Below are positions 11,265 through 22,320 of a DNA stretch of 64,000 nucleotides, in pieces. Each line of letters opens with the position of its first letter. Positions within the stretch are counted from its first letter, which is position 1. The notes under the pieces were generated by a model, which saw only the letters and a list, made by a program, of their open reading frames with translations, had not been told where the DNA came from and made no database searches. A program made the position numbers and the translations under genes. Source of the DNA: Certhia americana (lineage: Eukaryota > Chordata > Aves > Passeriformes > Certhiidae); contig JAGMWU010000063.1 in assembly GCA_018697195.1 (NCBI GenBank), positions 113,820-177,819 on the forward strand, in the 5' to 3' direction.

Positions 11265-13095
11265 ATGCCTGCCGATAAGACGCAGCAAAAGCTACACGCA
11301 GTTGGGCTAAGGAATTCCTGGTAATGCCTAGACACCATCTGTAAGACAATTGCGAAAGCATTGCAGGTTTGGCAATCAGTGATATTTGTGTCTGTTATAT
11401 GGAGAGACTCAAAGGGGTTTTGGGTGGCAATAGCCCCATACCGAGTACTTCTCCTTTAAGATACTTATTGGCACATTGGAAACAAAGTAATTTTGGGCAA
11501 GATTTATGTAAGGATAAGTTGATTACTTATTGTAATATATGGTGGCCAAAATATGCCTTAGAGAGTGGGGAAAAGTGGACGGAGAATGGATCTTTGCAAT
11601 ATAACACTATTTTACAATTAATGTTGTTCTGTAAGCAAGAGGGAAAATGGGATGAAGTTCCATATGTTGACTTGTTTTTCTATTTACAGGAAAAACCAGA
11701 ATGGCAGGCTGAGTGTGGATTAATGGTAGTTAAGGTATGCGTGGATGATAAGTGTGCAGCTTGTGTGAAAGGGAAACATTGTTTGGAACATTTGTCACTA
11801 AAAGAAAGTTTGCATCAGAAAGACTTTATGGATGATGATTTATTAGTTGCTCCAACAGCTCCAGAGAAACCTGATCATTCACTTGACCCTATTTCACCTA
11901 ACACTACTTCACCTAATTTTATTTCACCAGTCTCTCTTTACCCTCCTCTCCCACCTTCACCCATTTCCTCTTCCCCAGGAGATGATCAAAATTTAACTGT
12001 GATGCAGAGAAATAGAATGTGGGTGGAGAACAGAATAGTAGTGGGGGTGAGGAAATGGAATCACTGACCCCAGTATCTCATCGAACTTGGTCAAAACTCG
12101 CCCCGGTCCTGTCTAGAACAGGAAAGAGTTTATTAGGCTTGGGAAGGCAAAGGAGGACTGTGATTGCCCCCTTAAGACAAGGAGTAGGAGCGGAGAGGCC
12201 GGTGTTTGTAAAAGTACCTTTTACTCCTGGAGACTTGGTAATTTGGAAGCAGTCAGCTGGAACTTAGAGGGAAAACCCTGATAAAGTGGCAAGGGTAGTG
12301 AAAATGTTTATGAAAACTCAAAACCCAGACTGGGAAGATATCCAAGTGATATTAGACACTTTAATGGATTCCACTGAGAAAGAAATGGTACTTAGGGCAG
12401 GCAAGGAGAGGGCAAGAGAAGATATTAGGAATGGATTAGTAATGGGGAATTTAGATCAGAATTTTCCCACAGAGGACACAGGATGGGATCCTAATACATA
12501 TGAGGGTATGCGAAGGCTGAAGCAATATCAAGAGTGGGTCTAAATAGGAGTCCAGACTGCTATGCCTAAAACTATGAATTGGTCTAAATTATATGAGGTC
12601 AGGCAGGAAAAGAAAGAATCTCCTACTGCCTTTTGAGAAAGGCTTAAGAAGGCAGAAAGAAAATATACAAATCTCCAGCTAGACACAGAGCAGGCAAAAG
12701 TTCAACTCGCTTTCATTTTTCTTGGGCAATCACAGCATGATATTAGAAAGAAATTACAAAAATTAGAACGTGAAGATTTGAGAAATTTAGATAAGCTGCT
12801 CGGGGTAGAATGGAAAGTGTATAATAACCGAGAAAAGGAAATTAATAAGAAACAACAGCAAAATCTCTTAGAAGTCATACAAGGGAAAGGAGCATCGGGA
12901 CATGGGAGAGGTGGCAGAAGGAGGGGTAAGGGTGGACTTGGCAGAGGACAAGGAGGAGCAGTCATGTCAGGACTGGGTATAAATCAATGTGCCTTTTGTA
13001 AGCAAGAGGAACGTTGGAAACGCGAGTGCCCAAACTGGAGTGCACAAATTGTTTTAACAAGAGCAGTCAGTTCAGCCAAGATGCTGCATCCTTGA
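11265..13095 (+). pseudogene. gag: Gag of outer provirus
   Basis: Matrix-like sequence reads from about 11265 (ATG at 11265) with a frame change near 11340, and is then open to 12067 (contains LLAHWKQSNFGQDLCKDKL). A Pro/Ser-rich linker follows (11880-11990). Capsid runs from about 12019 in another frame and includes NPDWEDIQVILDTLMDSTEK, with stops near 12265 and 12541 and further ones upstream of the nucleocapsid. Nucleocapsid (12778-13095) has an Arg/Gly-rich stretch and one zinc knuckle, CAFCKQEERWKREC, in which the His of the CCHC set is replaced by Arg. Gag would build the particle shell and package RNA, but this copy is broken in at least four places. Confidence 0.85.
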
Positions 13096-13099
13096 TAAT

Positions 13100-13753
13100 A
13101 ATAGAGGAATACAGACTAAAATCGAGTCAGAAGCCAGTAGAGGAACCTTTGGTAACTATACAGTTGAGGGACAAAGAGACAAAATTCCTGGTGGATACGT
13201 GAGCTACATATTCTGTATTAAATGATTTGAGAGGGCCAATTGGGAACAAATCAGTGACAATATTTGGTGCCACAGGGAAGAAGAATCGGCCATTCCTACA
13301 ATCCCTAGATTTGTGTTTTGGAAGTAAAGTCTTAACGCATGAATTCTTGTATGTACCTGAGTGTCCCATTCCACTTCTAGGGTGAGATTTATTAGCAAAA
13401 CTTGATGCAGTAATAACCTTTGAGAATGGAGAGCTTTTAATGAAAATACCTGAGTCAAAAACAGGACAAATTTTAATGATAAAAGTAAAACCTGCTTCCT
13501 GCTTTCCCCAGGGAAGTAGAAGAAGCAGTAATTCCCCTTATATGGGAAACAAATATACCAAGAAAATCTAAATTAGCACAAGCAGTACATGTAGAATTAA
13601 AAGAAGGAACAAAAATCATACTGGTTAAACGGTATCCTATAAAACCAGAAGCACAGCAAGGAATAGTAAAAATCATTGATAAATTTTTAAGATACCAAAT
13701 TTTAGAAGAATGTGAATCAGAATATAACACACCGATATTCCCAGTAAAGAAAC
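13100..13753 (+). pseudogene. pol: Protease and RT start of outer provirus
   Basis: The protease begins near 13130 and reaches the catalytic motif as LVDT followed by a TGA stop (13189-13203), so the active-site loop itself is interrupted. Another stop lies in the PLLG-stop-DLL stretch (13384-13386). Downstream is the linker to RT (IPRKSKLAQAVHVELKEG at about 13555) and the first RT residues IFPVKK, where the frame stops dead at 13753 because of the minus-strand provirus. The continuation is at 22321. Confidence 0.85.
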
Positions 13754-14130
13754 TGTTAACGTCCAGAAACACACATAATCATGAATGGATTATATGCAGG
13801 TGCTTTATTGAGGCGTGCAGGAACTAGGGGTATAGCAACCCAAATCTAGTTCCGTCATCTTTGTTCAAAATGCAAGTATTTATACCTTTTCAGTTGTAAC
13901 TAAAAATAGACACTCGCTTAAGCAATAATTACCATAACAACCTTATCAATATCACTTCATTAGTATCTAGCCCAAGCTTGTACCAACAAGTACGGGTCTT
14001 ATCTATAGGTATCTTAGAAACTCTCAACACTGATTCCCATTACTACAGATATCTTAAACTATCCCAAATAACATTAATTTTTTCAACTTAGTTATACATG
14101 ATTTTCAAAACATTTAACCCTATACTAACA
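13754..14130 (-). repeat. 3' LTR of inner provirus with polypurine tract
   Basis: On the minus strand it starts TGTTAGTATAG and ends GTTAACA. A polypurine tract aaaggggggaa (complement of 14131-14141) lies immediately upstream and equals the tract at 27040-27050 of the outer provirus. The AATAAA signal is the complement of the tttatt near 13804. By eye it differs from the 5' copy by about a dozen substitutions plus small indels, including a block of about 13 bp (aggaactaggggt region). Confidence 0.9.
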
Positions 14131-14242
14131 TTCCCCCCTTTGAACATATTTCACTTTATTACAATAAATGTAATGCTTTCACGATATACAGTCTTTTAGC
14201 TTCTGAATTTATACTTGATGATCATCTTCAAATCCACAGTTG

Positions 14243-16732
14243 TCATGTGTCGTTGCAGACTGCAGGGCGTGGAGAAGACAAATGAAGATGTGGATCTCTG
14301 TCCCGTGTCAAGGCCTTTATTATCTTCTGATTCCAGGATGCCCTTTTCTTTATTTCTCTTTTTAAAATTGTGTAGACTAACCAAATTGCTAAAAACACAA
14401 TCAGTAAGATTATTAAACTCTCAATAATGGATTTGATCCACGAACTCACATTCCATCCCAATCCCTTGAAAATTTTATCTAACCAACTTGTGGTTAAGTC
14501 TTCCCGTTCTTTTTGTGCCTCATGTTTGACCTGTTTCAACTGACTACTGTCATGTTCTATGTCCACAGTTACATTTGGGATGTGAATGCTACAATGATCG
14601 ATTCGTTCTTTTAAAAATCCGCACACTCCATGTTCCTTTAAAAGTAAAAAATCTAAAGCCAATCTGTTTTTCAGGGTCATCTTGGTAGTAGCTTGTAATT
14701 GCACATTTAGTTCTCTAAATCCTTCCCTGGTGACTCGTGCTAATCTTTCTACTTGACCTGTAAGTTTGTACAACATCTTCCTATTGTTGTAATTTGCTAT
14801 TGGACCAAATAAGGATTCCAGGGCCCACCCAAGTTTTACACTACTGGAAGGTTCTTGCCAATTTTCCTCATCTTTATTTCCATTTTCCTGAACTTCCCGC
14901 CTTGTTCTTACTTGCAGAAGTTCATATTTCCCCTTAAACGGGGACCTTTTCCAAATCGGGCATAAGGTGGGGAGGCCTAAAGTGATTTCTTTTACTTTTT
15001 CATCTACAGGTAGATGTATTGTCCAGGTGCCATCACTTGCTGCCCATACAAATTGACCTGGACTCTGAATTGTACTCCTGCTACATACCACCTTTTGAAC
15101 CACCTGGCCTATTTTATAATTTATTTCACCTTGTTTGTGTTTAATTCCTCTACAGGCACAGCCAATTCGCAGAGCTACTACCAATGGTGGCATTTGTTTT
15201 ATTTTTTCATTGTCAGAAGTACAGTCATAATTCCTATAACAGGACCACTAATTTGTTTTATCTGCTTCTATTCTACTGCTGGTTGCAATATTTAGTACCC
15301 TTGGATCTGTTTCAGTTTCAGAACTTTTCAATTTAATGCACCAAGGGGTGTTTTCCATAAATTGAAATTTTTGAAGCACACTCATTGACCATGCACTATC
15401 CCAAATCTCAGCCTGACATTTCTCTTCTTGTCCTTCACACCTCTATACAAGAACGGTATCTGAAACATTTTCTCTAACCTTTTGATATTTTGGCAAAACA
15501 CATTCCCACCTAGCATTGTCTTCATTTCCAGTCATGGAAGAGTCCCAATCAACAATTTGTCCCAGTTTGTCATGGCTCAAAATGCAATTCTGTTTCCTCA
15601 AAGGTTTCATCCATTCTCCCACTACCTTCCAATTATCTTTAATCACTTGCCTTGTTTCTGAAACCTGCTTGCATGCAATTATTCTATTCTTTTGAATTTC
15701 AGGGAATTTTGATGTTATGATTTCCCAATTTATTTGATCTCCTGCTGCCTTTCATATTGGCAGACAAGCAGTTATTCTAGTGGTGTTTTGCATATTGGCA
15801 AAGTCTCTAATAAATCCAATCATTAAATTTTCTGCCTGATTTGTGTTAGAGACTTTAATTACTTGTGATTTTGGTTGCACATCCATTTTCATCTGTTGTG
15901 GGTTCGGTTATTTCCTTATAGAATTTTTTCCCAGAAGTTGCTAAGAAGCTAGTGGCTGGGTGCTTTTCTGTACTCATGGGTGCTTAGGACCAAACAAAAG
16001 AAGCAGCTAGGCAGAGACAGGGAGGCACTGACTTCACTTCTCTCTGGGCAGTTTTCTGCTCTCGGGAGAACGGCTGGAGCTGCTTGTCTCGGCGCGGCAG
16101 AGAGCTCTCACCATCCTTCACCTGGAACTCGGTCGGACCACCGTCTCTTCGTGTGTCCCCCGGGATTTTGGGAACCCGTTCCCTCCCTGTCCGGTCAGGA
16201 GCTCCTTCTCCCTGCCCTGCACCCATGGCTTCTTCAGTTTTGTTCGAGGTCTCCCCACACTGTGTTCTGCAGCCAACACGGTGTACGAGGGGGGTTTTTT
16301 TCTGGGGGGGGGTTGCCAGAAGAAAAAAAAATTTGGAGAAAGAACAAAAGGAGAAAAATTGGAAATGCAACTGGATGGGTGCGTGTTGTTTTTTTTTCTC
16401 TTTTCTTCTCTAGTTCTGTTTGTTGTCCGTATTATAGTTATTATTGTTAAATTTACCTTGTTTAGACTAACTAGTAAAGAACTGTTATTCCTACCCTCAC
16501 ACGTTGCCCAAAACCCCCCCTTTGATTTTACGATAATTACAAGTCCAAGGGAAGTTTCCATTGTTTTTTTTGGTTCCCTAGCAGACACCCCTGTCTTTCC
16601 AAACCAAGACATCATCCTAGAATGAAGAGTTGTCAGCTGATTCTTTGGCACTTTACATCCCAGGGTAACATTGGTTCCTACTGATGGCACTAGTGGCCAT
16701 AAAATAATCAACTTCATAACCAATCTGAACAT
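14243..16732 (-). pseudogene. env: Env of inner provirus, split by a solo LTR
   Basis: The gene starts at ATG 16732 with a hydrophobic signal peptide (MFRLVMKLIILWPLV) and is cut after about 40 residues by the type-2 LTR at 15894-16611. Surface-unit sequence resumes at 15893 with several frame breaks. From 15193 to 14243 it is open for over 300 residues. That stretch holds the SU C-terminus, the heptad region, a conserved segment RLALDFLLLKEHGVCGFL, two cysteines nine residues apart (C-GFLKERIDH-C), a membrane anchor (SIIESLIILLIVFLAIWLVY) and a basic cytoplasmic tail. The classical gammaretroviral CX6CC is not seen. The intact TM stretch is the best preserved coding part of this element. Confidence 0.85.
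15894..16611 (+). mobile_element. Type-2 solo LTR in env of inner provirus
   Basis: It starts TGTTGTGGGTT and ends CCAAGACA, flanked by a perfect 5-bp duplication TCATC (15889-15893 and 16612-16616). Sequence matches the LTR at 48503-49262 along nearly its full length, with a GC-rich centre (16080-16230) and a run tagtaaagaactgttattcc near the 3' end. It lacks about 90 bp of the 48.5-kb copy around 16270-16320. It inserted after the inner provirus had integrated. Confidence 0.92.
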
Positions 16733-16741
16733 TTGAAATGA

Positions 16742-19700
16742 TTAAACACATTTTAACTGCAGCTTTGATGGTCCTACAGTTTGTGCAGTCCACAGTCCAG
16801 GAAGAACCTTCTTCACTCTGGTGTAATGTATCCACGTCTCCACTCCAGCTACTTTGACTGCTGTAAAGGTAATCAGCAATACCTGATAGGGTCCATTCCA
16901 CCTTTCTTTTAATGGCTCTTCATTCCAGGTCTTAATGTGCACCTCATCTCCGGGGTGTACGTTATGAACTGGATTCTCGAGAGTCAGCGGTCTGTTCTAC
17001 ATGAAGGTGCTCCGAAGCCGAGCTAGTTTTTTTCAAGAGACAGAACATAATTATATGCCTCTTGCTTTCCTGTGACATGTAGATTTGGATTAGGTTCAGG
17101 AAATTCATTTGGTTTCCCATACAATATCTCATAGGGACTGTCTGATATCCCACTCCTAGGTTTTATCCAAATCCTCAGCAGTGCTATTGGTAAAGCTTGT
17201 GGCCACTGCAGTTTGGCCTCCTGGCATATTTTCCTGATTTGTCTTTTCAGTGTTTGATTCATCCTCTCTACTTGTCCACTTGATTGAGGTCTCCATGGAG
17301 TATGGAGATCTCAAGCTATTCCTAACAACCTACTTACCTCTCTCACCACTGTGGCTATGAAATGTGGGCCCCTGTCTGATAATATTCCTAAAGGCACCCT
17401 GAATCTTGGGATGATTTCTTGTAAAATCCACTTAACTGTTTCTTTTGCCTGATTTGTGTGACAGGGAAGGGCTTCTGGCCATCCAGAAAATGTGTCAACT
17501 CCTACTTACAGATATTTATATCCTCGAGTTCTTGGCAGTTCTACAAAGTCTACCTGCCCGTAATCTCCTGGTTCTATTCCTATCCGAATTCTTCCTAGCT
17601 GTGCTTGTCATTTGGCCACTGGGTTATTTAAACACATCTCACACTTTGACATTACTGACTTTGCCATTGTTAACATCCGTACTAAGATCAAATTTCGTTT
17701 TAACAATTTCACCAATGCCTCTGCACCCAACGACATTCATTATGTTTAATTTGTATAATTTCTCTCATGATCAAGGGGGGTACCTCTATTTGTCCCTGTA
17801 CAGTTACATACCACCCTTCTGAATTCTTTTGTGCATTTAGTGAATGTCCTAGTCTCTCATTCTCTATTGAGTATTTTAGTTTTGGAGGCAAATTGAATTG
17901 AGATGCACTAGTTTTTAAAGATATCAATGCCATTTCAATTTTCACTTCTCGAGCGGCTTGTTGAGCTGTCCAATCTCCTTTCTGGTTTCCCTCATAAATT
18001 TTTGAGCTTCTTGATTGGCATGCCTTACAGTGCATAATTGCCACTTGTTCAGGTTTTTGCACTGCTTTTATTAATTGCAGGACTGCATATTGAGGTTTAA
18101 TATGCGCTCCCTTGAGGACACAGCAGTCCCCTCTCTTTCCACAGTGCCCCATGTACATGCACCACTCCAAAAGCATACTTTGAATTAGTCCATATATTCA
18201 CCTTTTTCTTTTCACTCAACTCTAATGCTCTGGTTAGAGCAATTAGTTCTACTTGTTGGGCAGATGTATGTGGTGGTAAGGCTTTTGCCTTTACTACTGC
18301 ATCTACAGTTGTTACCGCATATCCAGCGTATCGGGTCCTGCTGTCCACAAAATTGCTCCCATCTGTAAATAGCTCACAGTCTGGTTGCTCTAGTGGGACG
18401 TCTTTCAGATCTGCTCTAGCCGAACAGGTGTGTTCTCTTACTTCTACACAGTCATGCTTTAATTGACCTTTTTCATTTGTTGTACCTAGAAACAAGGCTG
18501 GATTTAAAAGGTTAGTTGTCTTTAATGTCACATTATCTTGTTCTGTTAGAATTACCTGGAATTTTATCATTCAGCTTGGGGATAGCCAATGGCTCCTCTT
18601 TTGCTTTAGAACAGTAGTTACCATGTGTGGTACACAGACATCTATGTGTCTACCCTTCGTCAGTTTTCTGGCTTCCTGTATCAGTATCACTGTAGCTGCA
18701 ACTGCCCGTAGACATGAAGGCCATCCATCACATTGTCAAGTTGTTTGGAAAAGTAACCTACAGGCCTTTTCCAACTCCTCAAACATTGGGTTAGTACTCT
18801 CAGTGCTAGGTGCAGCCTTTCATGTACAAACAGCTGAAAATCTTTGGACAAATCTGGTAGTCCTAACACTGAAGCAGTTGTCAAGACTTATTTTAGTTTA
18901 CGGAAGGCCTCCTTCTGTGGCTTACCCCAGGTAAACGGTTGTGTTTTCTGAGCCTCATATAGGGTCTTTGCAATTAGTCTATAGTCTATGATTCACAGGT
19001 AGCACCACCCTGTCATTCTGAGAAAAACTCACAGCTCATATAAATTCTGGGGCTCTGGAATAGCACAAATAGCTTGGATATGGTTAGTACCTAGTTTTCG
19101 TTGCCCTTGTGAAATCTCACATCCCAGGTAAAAGTTTGCTGGGCAATTTGTGCCTTTGCTTTAGACACTTTATATCCTCCCATTCCCAATTGGTTTAGGA
19201 TTTCGATTGTTACCTTTATGCAGGTTGCTTTTTCCTCTGTAGCTATCAGTATATCATCAACGTACTGTAACAACAGGTATTGTTCCTTCGGAACTTGCCA
19301 ATTCCTAGTCCAGATCTCCAGCTCCTTTGCCAGTTGATTTCCAAATAGACTTGGACTGTTCTTGTATCCTCGTGGAAGTTGTGTCCAGGTGAGTTGAGCT
19401 TTCCTCCCGTTTCCTGGATTTTCCCACTCGAAGGCAAACAGTTACCTACTTTCTTTGTCAAGGGGTATGCAGAAAAAGGCATCCTTTAAATCAATTACAG
19501 TAAACCATTTATATTTTTCTTTTACGGATGTCAACAATGTGTAGGGATTAGCAACCACTGGATAAATGTCTTTAGTTATTTCATTTACTGCTCTTAAATC
19601 CTGCACTAGTCTATACTCACCATTTGGTTTCTTTACTGGAAATATTGGTGTGTTATATTCTGATTCACATTCTTCCAAAATTTGGTATTTCAAAAATTTA

Positions 19701-19970
19701 TCAATAATCTTTACTATTCCCTGCCGTACTTCTGGTTTAATGGGGTACTGTTTGATCTGTACAGCTTTTGCCCCTTCTTTTAGTTCCACATGTACTGGTT
19801 GTGTCAATTTAGATTTTCCTGGTATATCTGTTTCCCATACAGAAGGAATTACTGCATCTTCTACTTCCCTAGGAATAGTAGGAACTGGTTTCTCTTTTAT
19901 CATTAAAATTTGTGCTGTCTTTGACTCGGATATTTTCATTAAAAGCTCCCCATTCTCAAAGGTTATTACT
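16742..19970 (-). pseudogene. pol: Pol (RT, RNase H, integrase) of inner provirus
   Basis: Reading 5' to 3' on the minus strand, the RT starts in the frame 20053-19442 (IFPVKKPNGEYRLVQDL) and continues through LFAFEWENPG. It has the active-site motif LLQYVDDILIATEE (complement of about 19232-19273), then the connection at about 18884-18687. RNase H includes ELFTDGSNFV (about 18380-18350). Integrase follows, ending in the GPY/F-like KERWNGPYQVLL near 16900. The protease is missing: the nucleocapsid frame is followed within a few codons by DAVITFENGELL, which in the outer copy lies after the protease, so about 270 bp are gone. Stops and frame changes occur near 19440, 19090, 18600, 17700 and 17300. 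Confidence 0.88.
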
Positions 19971-19973
19971 GCA

Positions 19974-21801
19974 TCAATCATTAAACTGATTGCTCTGGTT
20001 AAACTGATTAGGGCACTCATTTTTCCAATGTCCTTCTTGTTTACAATAAGCACATTGGTTTAACCCTAATCCTGGCATGACTGTTCCCCCGCGTCCTCTG
20101 CCAAATCCACCCCTACCCAGTCCACGACCACCTCTGCCCCGTCCTCTGAAACCTGGATTACCTTTTCCTTGTATTACTGCCAAAAGATTTTGCTGCTGCT
20201 TTTTACTAGACTCCTTTTCCCTGTTATTGTATACGTTCCAGGTTACCTCAAGTAGTTTGTCCAAATTCCTCAATTCCCCCCTTCTAGCTTCTGTAATTTC
20301 CTCCTAATATCATCCTGTGACTGCCCAAGAAAAATGAGAGCAAGCTGAACTTTCACTTGTTTTGTATCTACTTGAAGATCTGTATATTTCCTTGCTGTTT
20401 CTTTAAGCCTTTCCAAAAATGCAGTAGGGGATTTTTTCTTCTCCTGCCTGACCTCATATAATTTAGACCCGTTCATAGTTTTAGGCATAGCATTCTGAAC
20501 CCCTATCTGAATCCATTCTTGATATTTCTTCAGCCTCCGCATATCCTCATATGTATTAGGATCCCACCCTGGGTCCTTGGTTGGAATATTCTGATCTAAA
20601 GTCCCCATCACCAGTGTATTCCTGATATCTTCCCTTGCCCTTTCCTTGGCTGCCCTAAGCACCATTCCTTTCTCAGTAGAATCCATTAAGATATCTAATA
20701 TTACTTGTATATCATCCCAATCAGGATTCTGAGTTTTCATAATCATTTTTACCACCCTTGCCACTTTATCAGGGTTTTCCCTGTAAGTTCCAGCTGATTG
20801 TTTCCAAATTACCAAATCTGCAGGGGAGAAAGGTACCTTTACAAACACCGGCCCCTCGGCTCCTAGTCTTTGTCTCAAGGGGGAAATCACAGTCAGTTTT
20901 TCTTTGCCTAAGTTTTTTCCTGATCTAGACAGAACTGGAGCAAGCTTTGACCGAGTCGGATGAGATACCGGTGTCATTGATTCATTTTCTTCACTCTCAC
21001 TACTGCTATCTTCCTCACCCACATTTCTCCTATTTCCCTGTATCACAGTCAAATTCTGATCATCTCCAGGGGAAGAAGGATCGGGTGAAAGTGGGAGAGG
21101 GGGGGTAGAGAGGAAAGGGTGAAGTAGGGTTAAGTAGGTGAAATAGGATTGGATGTAGTAGGGGTAGGTGAAATAAGGTCAGATTCCTTTGGTGTTGTTG
21201 GAACCACTTGTAAATCAACATCCATATCGTTCCCCTGACACAAACTTTCTTTTAGCACCAGATGTCCCAGACAATGTTTTCTTTTTACACAGACCTCGCA
21301 TTTAACACTCACAAATGCCTTAACCACCATCAATCCACACTCAGTCTGCCATTCTGACTTTTCTCTCAAATAGAAAAACAAATCAACATATGGAACTTCA
21401 TCCCATTTTCCTTCTCATTTACAAAACAACATCAACTGCAAAATAGTATTGTACTGCAAAGATCCATTCTCTGGCCACTTCTCCTCACCTTCCAAAGCAT
21501 ATCCCGGCCAACATACGTTACAATAATCAATTAACTTATCTTTACGTAAGTCTTGCCTAAAATTGCCCTGTTTCCAATGTGCTAATAGGCACGCCAAAGG
21601 AGAATTACACGGTATGGGGGCATTGCCACACAAAATCCCTTTAAGCTTCTCCATATTACAGCTACAAGACACCACAAATGCCAACCCTGCAACGCTGTTG
21701 CAGTTGTATAACAGACAGCGTCTAGACAATACCAGGAATTCCTTTAGCCCAACCACGCATAGCTTTTGCTGCATCTTATCGGCAGGCACCAGACCAGACA
21801 C
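19974..21801 (-). pseudogene. gag: Gag of inner provirus
   Basis: Matrix reads 21801-21415 with a stop at about 21415, then 21381-21130. Capsid is open from 21052 to 20270 (260 codons), including NPDWDDIQVILDILMDSTEK and QSQDDIRRKLQKLEG. Nucleocapsid (20273-19974) is in the next frame and has an RG-rich stretch and an intact CCHC knuckle CAYCKQEGHWKNEC. The capsid is much better preserved than in the outer provirus. Protein similarity to the gag at 60264-61087 is visible in NPDW, LDPTE/MDSTE and DDIRRKLQK motifs. Confidence 0.88.
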
Positions 21802-21966
21802 CAGACCAGACTGAAAAGCACCTTACCTCTCCGGAGCGATGTTGTGAGCGGCGGCGATGGTCGTGGCAGATGGGCTCCCCGAGAATCCCTCGGTGCCGGC
21901 TGGAGCGTGATCAGGTCATGAACGTGCTCAGCAGCACTCACAGGGTTCCACCTGGCTTGCAAATAA

Positions 21967-22320
21967 TGTTATCATCCAGAAACACACATAATCACGAATG
22001 GATTATATGCAGGTGCTTTATTGAGGCACGCAGCAACCCAAATCTAGCTCCATCGTCTTTGTTCAAAATGCAAGTATTTATACCTTTTCAGTTGCAACTA
22101 AAAATAGACAATCAATAATCACTATAACAACCTTATCGATATTACTTCATTAGTATCTAGCCCAAGCTTGTACCAACAAGTACGGGTCTGATGTATAGGT
22201 ATCTTAGAAACTCTAAACACTGATTCCCGTTACTACAGATATCTTAAACTATCCCAAATAACATTAATTTTTTCAACTTAGTTATACATGATTTTCAAAA
22301 CATTTAACCCTATACTAACA
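21967..22320 (-). repeat. 5' LTR of inner provirus
   Basis: It shares ends and body with 13754-14130 (minus strand TGTTAGTATAG to GATAACA). The sequence following it on the minus strand (ttatttgcaagccaggtgg) does not begin with the usual TGG of a primer-binding site, unlike the outer provirus, so the site is either altered or unusual. The shared leader splice donor is the complement of 21821-21830. Confidence 0.9.

Larger units (their letters stand above)
13754..22320 (-). mobile_element. Gamma-like provirus (inner), inserted in pol
   Basis: This minus-strand provirus has LTRs at 21967-22320 (5') and 13754-14130 (3'). The interrupted pol reads ccagtaaagAAAC before it and AAACcaaatg after it. 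The uninterrupted relative of that pol segment, on the minus strand at about 19620-19640, reads ccagtaaagaaaccaaatgg. This shows directly that AAAC was duplicated (4-bp target site, 13750-13753 and 22321-22324). Gag, pol and env follow in order with scattered stops, a protease deletion, and a type-2 solo LTR in env. Confidence 0.95.

Noticed and set aside
15980..16450. Open frames of 110-200 codons on both strands in the type-2 LTR (also at 48589-49063 and 62525-62953)
   Set aside because: They coincide with the GC-rich LTR core, occur in all copies on both strands and show no domain; GC-rich sequence has few stop codons.
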